A stretch of DNA of 64,000 nt, from assembly GCA_029567375.1 (NCBI GenBank), contig JAKQLB010000283.1:1-64000 (forward strand), given 5' to 3'. The notes below the pieces were generated by a model. That model was not told the origin of the DNA and did not search any database. It saw only the letters and a list, made by a program, of their open reading frames with translations. Each line of letters begins with the position of its first letter. Position 1 is the first letter of the stretch. The position numbers and the translations under genes are program-made. Below are positions 18,405 to 25,836 of this stretch, piece after piece. This DNA is from Bacteroidota bacterium. Its GTDB lineage: Bacteria > Bacteroidota > Bacteroidia > Bacteroidales > UBA932.

Positions 18405-18538
18405 AATACCTCCCTCTGACCGATCGGCGGATTGAGGGGTTGCCCAAGGGTGCAATCCGGAACGGCTATACCGAAGCACTGGGCCGGTTGAAGAAAGCAG
18501 ATGATAGAACAAAGGCCTGGTGTGAGCAGAAGGGATAG
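18404..18538 (+). pseudogene. C-terminal remnant of an HD-hydrolase paralogue
   Basis: Starting at the stop codon of the preceding gene, an open frame reads KYLPLTDRRIEGLPKGAIRN and then GYTEALGRLKKADD to a TAG at 18536. The intact HD gene at 6632 has EYLDLTDQLIATLSDGAIRH and GYSEALGQLKVVRED at the same place. The catalytic part is absent, so this is a non-functional tail. Confidence 0.75.
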
Positions 18539-18601
18539 TGAAATAAGAGTGGTTTACCCTGATGGCCATTTTATTTACCAGTTATTTCTTATTGGATACG
18601 T

Positions 18602-18674
18602 GCTCTGAAAGGACAGGGATGTGTCTGGTGGAACCCCACCTTCTTTTTTTGCGTTGAACAGGAATTTCCAGAGC
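18602..18674 (+). ncRNA. Candidate structured RNA element, copy 1
   Basis: GCTCTG at 18602-18607 pairs with CAGAGC at 18669-18674, closing a 73-nt element. Inside are a hairpin GACA/TGTC (18612-18625) and a hairpin GGTGG-AACC-CCACC (18627-18640), followed by a pyrimidine run TTCTTTTTTT. Copy 2 at 25705-25778 has the same closing stem and the same order of hairpins but different paired bases (GATAA/TTATC and GGCTG/CAGCC), which is compensatory change. It lies about 46 bases before the start of a small exported-protein gene, so a 5'-leader regulator (riboswitch-like) is the best guess. Confidence 0.5.
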
Positions 18675-18720
18675 CACTGCAGCTCGCTGACGCGATTGCA
18701 TGACAAAAGGGAAGAGCACC

Positions 18721-18850
18721 ATGAACAAGAACACGCTTCTGCTCGCCGTCGTGGCGGGGATCGTTCCTCTTGCGTGCATCCATTGCCCTGGCAGATCCTC
18801 CTCCCACAGCGTTCAGGGCTAAAGCACGGAAACGGTCGATTACAGCCTGA
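18721..18850 (+). pseudogene. Broken gene for a small exported protein
   Basis: ATG at 18721 after GGGAAGAGCACC opens MNKNTLLLAVVAGIVPLA, a good signal peptide. It then runs only 33 residues to a stop at 18820-18822. Shifting one frame inside the signal region gives ASIALADPPPTAFRAKARK to a stop at 18848, a more natural cleavage region (ALA followed by DPPP). I read this as a frameshifted secreted protein; it may also be a short real peptide. Confidence 0.35.
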
Positions 18851-18857
18851 TGATACC

Positions 18858-19231
18858 CTGATGAAACCTTTGGAAGAGAAATAGGAACACGTAAAAAAGG
18901 AAACAGGCTACTCCACGCTCTCTTCCTTTTTCCTTTTCCGGAAGCATGCGGGAAGGACCCGGAGAAATTTCCAATGAAGCATGAGATGCAGGATGACGAT
19001 GATTGAAAAGATAATTCCCCAGCGATCGTGCATCGTCATCCATACCTGCCGGGAAAGACCCATAAAGACCGCCTGACCGCTGAATCTCCCCCCTTCCGGG
19101 AGGAACCAGTAGAGTACCACTCCTGAGAGAAGGGTGGGGATGAATGCGATGAGCATGATGATGTCCACGATGGCATTGATCGTTACTTTTCTCATAGAAT
19201 CACGTATGAGGGGGATAGGGGGGATCCGGTA
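18858..19231. repeat. Duplicated DUF4405 block, copy 1
   Basis: About 370 bases, including the whole DUF4405 gene and about 35 bases on each side, recur at 25122-25487 in the same orientation. Differences are scattered substitutions plus one G-run length change. The flank with AGAATCACGTATGAGGGGGA is nearly identical in both copies. Confidence 0.85.
18908..19195 (-). CDS. DUF4405 small membrane protein
   Basis: 95 residues with two strong membrane helices: IVDIIMLIAFIPTLLSGVVL and WGIIFSIIVILHLMLHWKFL. A conserved loop with PEGGRFSGQAVFMGLSRQVW lies between, and a basic C-terminal tail follows. The histidine pair in the second helix (ILHLMLHWK) fits the DUF4405 relationship to di-heme cytochrome b-like membrane subunits, but the family function is unknown. 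A copy 88-90% identical in protein sequence is at 25168-25455. Confidence 0.82.
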   Translation of the reverse strand: MRKVTINAIVDIIMLIAFIPTLLSGVVLYWFLPEGGRFSGQAVFMGLSRQVWMTMHDRWGIIFSIIVILHLMLHWKFLRVLPACFRKRKKEESVE

Positions 19232-19410
19232 TTAATGAGATCGGAATATCCTTCCCGGAGAATATCCCCGGTTCCAACAGTCGTATCGGGATATCCACTT
19301 CACCCTGGGAACGCTGGACGACACTATCAAATTGCTGATTTGAACTGAGTTTAAAGGTCAAAAATTTTTTATCAGTATAAAAATGATGATGTTCATCTGA
19401 TACTCGGCAT

Positions 19411-21396
19411 TTACATGCCCAGGGCGGTGATGATATCACGAGCTTCCCTGATCAGGACGTCCGCTTCTTCTCTTGTGAATGTGCTTCCGACCAGCCCGTT
19501 GACCTGGTTGATGAACGCATTCAACTGGTTGACGGCTGCACGGTTATTCCCTCTGTTTGCTGCTTCAATCGCCGCATCCAGTTTATCGGTGAGCCCTGTC
19601 TCGATATCGAACGGCAATTCGAGAGATTCTACGGCAGTGATAAGATCTCCCATCCCCTGCTGGGGAGTCTGCACCGTAATTACTGCAGCATCGATGTCTG
19701 TCAGACCATCATTATCGGTAACGGTCAGGATCGCCTCATAGATTCCTGCCGCAGAAAATGCATGGGTGGTTATCGAATCTCTGCTGGTGAACCCATCACT
19801 AAAGGTCCAATCATATGAAACGATAATGCCATCCGAATCAAAAGACCCGCTGCCATTAAAGCTTACTTCCTCTCCCATCTGCACAGTATAGTCTGGTCCG
19901 GCATCCGCAACGGGGGGTGCTTGTACTGTGATTACTACTGAATCGGTATCAGTCAGGCTGTCGTTGTCGGTGACCGTCAAGGTTGCCGTGTACCTTCCGG
20001 CAGCCGTATACGTATGGGATGGAGTCTCACCACTACCGGAAGAACCATCATCGAAATCCCAGGAATAGGAAACGATACTGCCATCAGGATCAGAAGACTC
20101 GCTGCCATCGAACTGCACCTCTTCTCCCACAAGGACGGTCTGATCGTCACCGGCATCGGCAACGGGAGGTGCTTGTACTGTTATCATTACAGAGTCAGTA
20201 TCAGTCAGGCTGTCGTTGTCGGTGACCGTCAAGGTTGCCGTGTACCTTCCGGCAGCCGTATACGTATGGGATGGAGTCTCACCACTACCGGAAGAACCAT
20301 CATCGAAATCCCAGGAATAGGAAACGATACTGCCATCTGGGTCAGAAGACTCGCTGCCATCGAACTGTACCTCTTCTCCAACAAGGACGTTCTGGTCGGG
20401 ACCGGCGTCGGAAACAGGAGCTGTCAGTGAGAGATATGCGATGTAGAGATCATAACCACTCAACTCCCTATTGCGAGCGTCTTCCCATACGACAATATCT
20501 CCGGATATGTCGGGTTCACCCTGGAATTCGGGTTCGACACACAGAGGCTGCTCAAGACCCACTGGATCCCACAGGTAGACATCGTATCCATTGGTATCCC
20601 CATCACGATAGTCTGTCCAAACGATTTTGTCACCTGAAATTTTAGCATGCAGCTGGTTGTCACGTTCGTTGCAGACCAACTGCACCCCGCCCGTGGGATC
20701 CCACTTGTAGATATCCCATCCCGTTGTCTCAAAACTGCGATTGTCCTGCCAGACGATGGTGTCACCGGAAATTGCAGGCAGGATTTGGTCACCAGGATCA
20801 GTACAGACAGGCTGTTCCCCGTGAACCGGATCCCACTTGTAGATATCCCATCCTCCGGCAGCCATATTACGATCATCCTGCCAGACGATGATGTCTCCGT
20901 CGATGACCGGCAAGGTGTCACCTGCTCCCTCGCGCACGAGTTGCACGACCGACCCCAGCTCCAGCCTGAAGATATCATCATACTCTTTCCAGATGATGAT
21001 ATTCCCAGAGATATCGGATACCATCTGATTATCGGGTTCATTCCAGACCACCTGCTCACCGCCGGAGGGATCCCACATGTAGATATCCCATCCTGTGGTA
21101 TCGAAATTGCGTTTGTCCTGCCAGACGATGGTAGTGCCCGAGATCGCTGCATTCCGTTGGTCATGTTCTTCGGTGCAGACTGCTTGTTCACTTCCCCCTA
21201 CCTGCTGCAGGTAGATATCAAAGACCCCGATTTCCGAATCGCGATCGTCCTGCCAGACAATGATCTCGCCTGAGATTGCCGGATTCTTTTGGTTACTCTC
21301 TTCGGTACAGAACGGGCTTATGACAATTCCTGATGTAATCGAGATACCCAGACATAAGCAGATAATAATCATTGCAAACGAATTGAATCGATTCAT
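19411..21396 (-). CDS. Large surface protein: beta-propeller, three PKD domains, FIMAH-like tail
   Basis: 661 residues from the ATG at 21396, which has a GGAGAGG binding site; an upstream ATG at 21432 lacks one. A signal peptide (FAMIIICLCLGISITSGIV) is followed by six or seven roughly 45-residue repeats of the pattern ISGDIIVWQD.R...DIY, which should form a TolB-like propeller. Then come three PKD domains, the first two nearly identical (core YSWDFDDGSSGSGETPSHTY) and the third diverged (YDWTFSDGF). The C-terminal 80 residues with NQLNAFINQVNGLVG match the FIMAH helical domain. Such proteins are cell-surface or secreted in methanogens and probably mediate adhesion or binding. Confidence 0.9.
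   Translation of the reverse strand: MNRFNSFAMIIICLCLGISITSGIVISPFCTEESNQKNPAISGEIIVWQDDRDSEIGVFDIYLQQVGGSEQAVCTEEHDQRNAAISGTTIVWQDKRNFDTTGWDIYMWDPSGGEQVVWNEPDNQMVSDISGNIIIWKEYDDIFRLELGSVVQLVREGAGDTLPVIDGDIIVWQDDRNMAAGGWDIYKWDPVHGEQPVCTDPGDQILPAISGDTIVWQDNRSFETTGWDIYKWDPTGGVQLVCNERDNQLHAKISGDKIVWTDYRDGDTNGYDVYLWDPVGLEQPLCVEPEFQGEPDISGDIVVWEDARNRELSGYDLYIAYLSLTAPVSDAGPDQNVLVGEEVQFDGSESSDPDGSIVSYSWDFDDGSSGSGETPSHTYTAAGRYTATLTVTDNDSLTDTDSVMITVQAPPVADAGDDQTVLVGEEVQFDGSESSDPDGSIVSYSWDFDDGSSGSGETPSHTYTAAGRYTATLTVTDNDSLTDTDSVVITVQAPPVADAGPDYTVQMGEEVSFNGSGSFDSDGIIVSYDWTFSDGFTSRDSITTHAFSAAGIYEAILTVTDNDGLTDIDAAVITVQTPQQGMGDLITAVESLELPFDIETGLTDKLDAAIEAANRGNNRAAVNQLNAFINQVNGLVGSTFTREEADVLIREARDIITALGM
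19919..20422. repeat. Two near-identical 252-bp tandem PKD-coding repeats
   Basis: The block starting GCTTGTACTGT recurs exactly 252 bases later (19919 and 20171), encoding 84 residues per unit. Only a few bases differ between units, far fewer than between either unit and the third PKD domain, so the duplication is recent or kept alike by gene conversion. Confidence 0.9.
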
Positions 21397-21485
21397 TCTT
21401 TCTTCCTCTCCTGCTCTGATGATGGAAACCATCAGTTCTTCTTTTATCTATGCACCGTCACCTGATTTTGACGGTAAAAAAAATT

Positions 21486-21519
21486 ATTCACTCTATCAAC
21501 AAGAAAAACAAGAGTGAAT
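21486..21519. other. Inverted repeat upstream of the PKD gene
   Basis: ATTCACTCT at 21486-21494 pairs with AGAGTGAAT at 21511-21519 across a 16-base A-rich loop. It lies about 90 bases before the PKD start. On the minus strand it would form a hairpin in the leader; it could instead be a regulator site. Confidence 0.4.
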
Positions 21520-21731
21520 ACGAACAGGTTCTCATAAACGTTTCTATTCCTGGGATCCTTGGAGTGTCCGGTAGGAGCACCCAATGATTCAGAATACTAT
21601 CAGACCGGAAACAGGTTCTTTCATGGGGCGACCTGATTCTCCCCACCGGCACATCCGTAGTCATTATTCTGGGGAGGCAGTAACCTTTACCATATTGAGG
21701 GTCGTCTTAAGGAATTTGAGCACTTACTCCT

Positions 21732-21881
21732 ATGCACAAAATCCTGTTTATTGCCGGGCTTGGTATTGCATTGACGTCGGCTGCACTCCTGTTTTTTGGT
21801 ATCATCGAGCCCGGAGTCGCCGCAATGGTCGGTATCCTGGGTATCGGGCTGATTGGTATGTCACATATCAAGCGGATGTAA
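21732..21881 (+). CDS. Small two-helix membrane protein, 49 aa (paralogue)
   Basis: Starts MHKILFIAGLGIALTSAALL, with turn FGIIEPGVA and second helix MVGILGIGLIGMS, ending HIKRM. It is about 65% identical to the protein at 14335-14493, and substitutions keep hydrophobicity, which argues for selection on protein. There is no strong binding site. Function unknown. Confidence 0.65.
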   Translation: MHKILFIAGLGIALTSAALLFFGIIEPGVAAMVGILGIGLIGMSHIKRM

Positions 21882-21926
21882 GGAGGGGGGCACTCGTTTG
21901 ACGATATTCAAACCCAAGATGAATCC

Positions 21927-22562
21927 TCATGCCCTCATCCCTCCCATGATGAGATCGAGACCATCGTCCACAACCTTCTGGCGCCGGCCCGGGTCCTGTT
22001 CTTTGGACGCAAGCTCGATGATCGCCCCTATTGATGACCCCATTATACAGAAGAGAAGGTTCACATCAATCGGACGAATCGAACCCTCGCGGATCCCGTC
22101 ATGAACGAGATCCTCCATGAAGAGGAAGTGGGACGTCCCTTCCTCATGGGCTCCCTTCGAGACGAAGGGAGAATTGGCGAACTGTTCCATGAACGTTATC
22201 TTCTTCGGGTTCTGTATCCCCCACGCAACCGCATTGGCCATATAGTGCCGGATTTTTCCGGCTACGGTCTTATCCTTCCTACTTCCCAGGGACAAGGCTT
22301 CCGCTGCCTCCTGCTTGATGCACGTGTAGAGAGTATCGATGAGCTCCTCCTTGGTTTTGAAGTAAAAAAAGAGCGTTCCCGTTGAGACACCGGCCTCTTT
22401 CGAGATGAGTGCGGTGGGCGTGCCGGAAAATCCCCGCTCTACAAAGAGCGTGAGTGCAGTAGCGAGGATCTTATCCCGGTTCATCGGAGCTGTAGTGACA
22501 GCTGTGTCCGATCCCTGAGCCGGTTTCTTTTGCCGTGACCGTCTATCCCTGACCTGCACCAC
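21927..22562 (-). CDS. TetR/AcrR-family transcriptional regulator
   Basis: 211 residues. The N-terminal helix-turn-helix reads RDKILATALTLFVERGFSGT, then PTALISKEAGVSTGTLFFYF and KTKEELIDTLY, a textbook TetR recognition region (residues about 27-72). The C-terminal helical ligand domain is variable. It is encoded 28 bases behind the EFR1 ferredoxin gene on the same strand, so it probably represses that operon in response to a small molecule. A palindromic operator candidate lies upstream at 23550-23570. Confidence 0.92.
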   Translation of the reverse strand: MVQVRDRRSRQKKPAQGSDTAVTTAPMNRDKILATALTLFVERGFSGTPTALISKEAGVSTGTLFFYFKTKEELIDTLYTCIKQEAAEALSLGSRKDKTVAGKIRHYMANAVAWGIQNPKKITFMEQFANSPFVSKGAHEEGTSHFLFMEDLVHDGIREGSIRPIDVNLLFCIMGSSIGAIIELASKEQDPGRRQKVVDDGLDLIMGGMRA

Positions 22563-22589
22563 AGTGGTTTCCCCCTTCCTCTACGAATC

Positions 22590-23370
22590 CTATGATTTCC
22601 TCATCAGGTCTTTCAGGGATACTTCAGGGTTCCTGTACCGGCCTTTTCCCCGTGTCTTGGAACCAAACTGGATTGCCTTTTCCGGGCAGTGGTGGATACA
22701 GGCAAAACAGCTCTCACAGTGATGATGCCAGACGGGTCTCTCTTGTTCGATGGTGATATTTTTCACCGGGCAAACCTTCTCGCAGGTTCCGCAGCCGTTG
22801 CAGGTTGGATCGGCGTGGAACTCCTTGTCGAGGGCATCTCCCTTCATGGATCGGTATACGATACGTCCCATCAGTTTGTGGATGAAGAAACTATGAGGAA
22901 CTTTCTTCTGCTTCTCGTGTATCTCATGTGCAGCGACTTCAAACCCCTGTCGGGCAGACCTCATCAGGCTCTCAAGTTTTTCCCCGGTTGGCGGGTTGAA
23001 CACCGGTAAGTAGTTGTCGGCCATTTTCACTTTGGTAACATAATCCGGGGCTCTTCCTGCAGCCTCCATGATGTTATAGATCATGTCTTCAACCGCACCA
23101 GGATATGCCCCGTAGGTCAGGATAACAAAGACATACTCCGCCGCCGAGAGATCAGCGTTCTTCACAAAATCGGCGACAATCAGGGGGACCCCTAAGCTGT
23201 ACACCGGGCAGACGATTCCCACTGTACCTGGGGGGACAGACAACCTGATGACCGGAAAGCATCAATTCCGGGATGGATTGTATCGTGCATTCCCCGAGAT
23301 TCTCGGCAATCGTTCTGGCTCCGTAGAGACTGTTCCCCGTTCCTGAAAAATAATAGATGGTTGCGGTCAT
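22590..23370 (-). pseudogene. EFR1-type flavodoxin-ferredoxin, frameshifted
   Basis: The 5' part encodes MTATIYYFSGTGNSLYGART, the FMN-binding flavodoxin loop. The 3' frame continues with TVGIVCPVYSLGVPLIVADF and two 4Fe-4S motifs, CNGCGTCEKVCPVKNI and CESCFACIHHCPEKA. The two halves join perfectly if one C is removed from the run of six C (minus strand, near 23235). A single-base insertion in a homopolymer has therefore split one EFR1 gene of about 260 residues. EFR1 proteins carry electrons between ferredoxin and flavin. Either the gene is dead or the base is a sequencing error. Confidence 0.85.
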
Positions 23371-23412
23371 GGTTTTCTCCAATAAACTATTTCTATCCCC
23401 TTTGACCTTCAT

Positions 23413-23548
23413 TCAAGACATTATCGGCCGGATCATCCCGGTTATCATCTTCGTCATGAGCCAGCCAAAGGTTCGGTCTACGTTCTTCCGTTCTGCAGGA
23501 ATCGCAATCCTCTGAGGGCAGGCCTTTGTACACTCCCGCAGTTCCGGA
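23413..23548 (-). pseudogene. C-terminal remnant of a 4Fe-4S protein
   Basis: An open minus-strand stretch reads YPELRECTKACPQRIAIPAE followed by a helical tail with FGWLMTKMITGMI and a stop at 23413. The C-x-x-x-C-P pattern is the end of a ferredoxin cluster motif. No start or first cysteines remain. It sits between the operator and the EFR1 gene. Confidence 0.45.
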
Positions 23549-23549
23549 T

Positions 23550-23570
23550 AGTCTAGACTGACTAGTCAGT
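23550..23570. promoter_or_regulatory. Palindromic operator, likely TetR target
   Basis: AGTCTAGACT (23550-23559) and ACTGACTAGTCAGT (23557-23570) are two overlapping perfect palindromes. On the minus strand a TATA-like CTTTATGAATA lies just upstream (about 23585-23595), so the operator covers the expected transcription start. Bound repressor would block the EFR1-TetR operon. Confidence 0.6.
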
Positions 23571-23660
23571 ATTTTTTATCTGATATTCATAAAGATTTTT
23601 CGAGGAACGATCTGCTTGCTTGAATGATTGGTTACCCGAACGGGAGGTTTCCTTCCCACT

Positions 23661-23752
23661 GCCTCTCCCTTGGGAGAGGAGGAGCCCGGCCCGTGGGGTG
23701 TGGAGAGTGGGGGATACTTGCCTATCCCCAGGTGTGACGCAAGGGTAGGAGA
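23661..23752. repeat. GC-rich dispersed repeat R2, copy 1
   Basis: Contains the hairpin CCTCTCCC-TT-GGGAGAGG, a shared GAGGAGCCCGGCC block and a second hairpin GGGGATA-CTTGCC-TATCCCC. Copy 2 is at 43259-43356. Second-hairpin stems differ by paired changes, which suggests that the structure is kept. Confidence 0.65.
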
Positions 23753-24131
23753 ATGGGCATTCCGATAGCCCCAATTTAACCGGACTGGATTATTTAAGGG
23801 CTTCAGGGTTTCTCTCTGAGGAATTATTCCTCAATCAACCTGGCATCACCAGGGTGATCCGTTCTTTCTTCAGGTACCTGGATATATGGCATTATGCATT
23901 GTCGATACTGCCCTGAAAAAAGTCTCCTCGTGTTTGCGTTATGGAAGGCAATACAAGGAGGTCTAGGTAAAGTAAAATTGAGACCATTGAACTTCATGTT
24001 CTAATACGAGAGAGGGATGGTAGAACGGAGCGTGTAATGCGCCCCGATTGGCAGCCGCACATATTAGTAGTCTTTAATCCAAATGACAAAATAGCATCCC
24101 ACACATACCGGGGGACGAAATAATTGATACT

Positions 24132-24362
24132 TCATCCAATTTCTTTCCATTCTCCTGCAATAGTCGGATCATAAGTCGTTCCGGCAACGAACGCCATGTA
24201 TACACGCTCTGCTGTCGAAATTTCCGGATGACTTAAAATAAACTGTTGCAATTCGAATGTGGATATGTAAGCATTTCTTTCAAAAAAGGAAAAATATTCA
24301 GACTATTACCACCTTTCACGCCCATCTGATAGCCCAATATCGGGCCCAATCTTACGAATCAT
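24132..24362 (-). pseudogene. Frame with two adjacent internal stops, unknown protein
   Basis: ATG at 24360-24362 opens MIRKIGPDIGLSDGRERW, then TAA TAG. The same frame continues without loss as YFSFFERNAYISTFELQQFI and HPEISTAERVYMAFVAGTTY to a TGA at 24132. The downstream part looks coding. I cannot name the family. It is either a dead gene or two short frames. Confidence 0.4.
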
Positions 24363-24586
24363 AATTTTTTCTTCTCCGGTGGTAAGACGGCCCCGGTTAC
24401 GGCTCGCTGGGAGCGAGCTGTCGCGGGCCGGCAAGCGGGAGGTGGTGACGGGACCTGCAAGAAGGTTACCAGAACAGAGATATGAAGGGTCGGCTATGTA
24501 CTATTCAGCCGGGGCCGCGGCCGGTGTGAATAATCAGTCTGCGAAAACCGAAAATGAGTATCTCGCCAAGCTCTCACAAAGAAACC
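24363..24586. other. GC-rich interval without a recognised gene
   Basis: A GC-rich patch (with CGCTGGGAGCGAGCTG and CCGGGGCCGCGGCCGG palindromes) between AT-rich flanks. A 74-codon frame spans it but has no binding site and no coding character. It may be a decayed mobile or ribozyme-like sequence; nothing can be assigned. Confidence 0.4.
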
Positions 24587-24729
24587 AAGATGGAAGTTTA
24601 TAAGAGATCCGGGACCACTATCCATTTCTCAGTGCAAAATCCACTCCCCGATGATTTGGTCAAAAAATTGTGCAGATGCGGATGAAAGAGAATGAACCAC
24701 GTTACCAAGAAAAGGAAAATAACCATTGA
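24587..24729 (+). pseudogene. C-terminal remnant of a DUF1801/YdhG-like gene
   Basis: Frame MEVYKRSGTTIHFSVQNPLP continues PDDLVKK. If the run of six A near 24662 is read as seven, it goes on IVQMRMKENEPRYQEKENNH to a stop at 24727. This matches the usual end of DUF1801 proteins (a Y-K-x-S-G-T-I-x-F strand, then P-x-D-L-x-x-K-I-V). The start is lost. The intact DUF1801 gene follows immediately and its TTG start overlaps this remnant. Confidence 0.6.
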
Positions 24730-25061
24730 ACGAAGAAGTCAGTAAGTACATTGAAAAACAGGTATCCCCTCAGAAAGAGATCTGCCAAAGGGTGAGGGAA
24801 ATCATATTGAACACCTTCCCCGACATCAAAGAAGAGATGAAATGGGGCGTGCCTGCTTATGCTGATGGCTTGTTTTATATCGTGGCTTTAAAAGACCATG
24901 TGAATTTGGGTTTCTCCAATAAGAGTTTAACCAAGGAAGAATTGCGATTATTTGATGGTAATGGGAAAACCACCGCTCATATCCAAATTTCAGAAACCAA
25001 AAATTTTAATCAAACTCGAATTGTTAATTTATTGCATTTAGTGAAAAACAAAAATTCTTGA
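24726..25061 (+). CDS. DUF1801 domain protein
   Basis: 111 residues from a TTG start. The family pattern is clear: QKEICQRVREIILNTFPDIK, then EEMKWGVPAYADGLFYIVAL, KDHVNLGFSNKSLTKEEL, and a closing helix TRIVNLLHLVKN. Relatives include the iron chaperone-like YdhG/frataxin-fold proteins; the fold is a small alpha/beta sandwich in the cytosol. The exact role is not known. Confidence 0.85.
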   Translation: MNEEVSKYIEKQVSPQKEICQRVREIILNTFPDIKEEMKWGVPAYADGLFYIVALKDHVNLGFSNKSLTKEELRLFDGNGKTTAHIQISETKNFNQTRIVNLLHLVKNKNS

Positions 25062-25121
25062 AACCGAGCACACCGCAGCTTTGAAGGCCGAAGTACTGGA
25101 ACGCTCCTGCATGGTGCTGCC

Positions 25122-25487
25122 TTGATGAACCTTTTAGAAAACGGGAACCCTCAAAAAAGGAAATGTGCTATTCCCCGCTCTCTCCCTTTTTACTTTTCCG
25201 GAAGCATGCAGGAAGGACCCGGAGAAATTTCCTATGAAGCATGAGATGCAGGATGACGATGATTGAAAAGATAATTCCCCACCGATCGTGTATCGTCATC
25301 CGTACCTGCCGGGAAAGACCCATAAAGACCGCCTGACCGCTGAATCTCCCCCCTTCCGGGAGGAACCAGGAGAGCACCACTCCTGAGAGAAGGGTGGGGA
25401 TGAATGCGATGAATATGATGATGTCCATGATGGTGTTGATCGTTCCTTTTCTCATAGAATCACGTATGAGGGGGATAGGGGGGGATC
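25122..25487. repeat. Duplicated DUF4405 block, copy 2
   Basis: Same orientation and extent as the block at 18858-19231, with scattered substitutions and one extra G in the upstream G run. Confidence 0.85.
25168..25455 (-). CDS. DUF4405 small membrane protein (duplicate)
   Basis: 95 residues starting MRKGTINTIMDIIIFIAF, with the same two helices and loop as the copy at 18908-19195. A frame extension to 25536 exists but is not shared by the first copy, so I use the ATG at 25455. Both copies keep an intact frame. Confidence 0.8.
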   Translation of the reverse strand: MRKGTINTIMDIIIFIAFIPTLLSGVVLSWFLPEGGRFSGQAVFMGLSRQVRMTIHDRWGIIFSIIVILHLMLHRKFLRVLPACFRKSKKGESGE

Positions 25488-25704
25488 CGATATGGGCACA
25501 AAAATGGCTCTTATCAGGACTACCAAGAACATCCAAATAGATGTTCCAGATGTTCAGGAAGTATCAGGAGTAACTGGATCCTTGTTATCGACAGAACCTC
25601 AGGAAAAGCCTTCATATTGACGTTATAGAGGCAATGGTGCACAAAATCGTTAGATTTCTTGCCAGGGATACATATAAATAATACTTATTCGTAATTGGGC
25701 ACAT

Positions 25705-25778
25705 GCTCTGATAGGAGATAATGCATTTATCGGCTGAGGAGGCAGCCTCTTTTTTAGGAGACCAGTGAGTTCCAGAGC
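25705..25778 (+). ncRNA. Candidate structured RNA element, copy 2
   Basis: GCTCTG at 25705-25710 pairs with CAGAGC at 25773-25778 (74 nt). Inside are the hairpin GATAA-TGCAT-TTATC (25717-25731), the hairpin GGCTG-AGGAGG-CAGCC (25732-25747) and a T-rich single strand. The same plan with different base pairs is at 18602-18674. It ends 58 bases before the start of the TolB-like surface protein gene, in its probable leader. Confidence 0.5.
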
Positions 25779-25836
25779 AACCCATAATGATAGCAAACAC
25801 ATGAAGGCGAAAATGATGAACAAAGAGGTAAAAAAG

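Noticed and set aside
20014-20430. Plus-strand frame over the PKD gene
   Set aside because: A shadow of the repeated PKD coding sequence, not a gene.
24379-24603. 74-residue Arg-rich frame
   Set aside because: Runs through the GC-rich patch and the DUF1801 remnant, so it is chance or decayed sequence.
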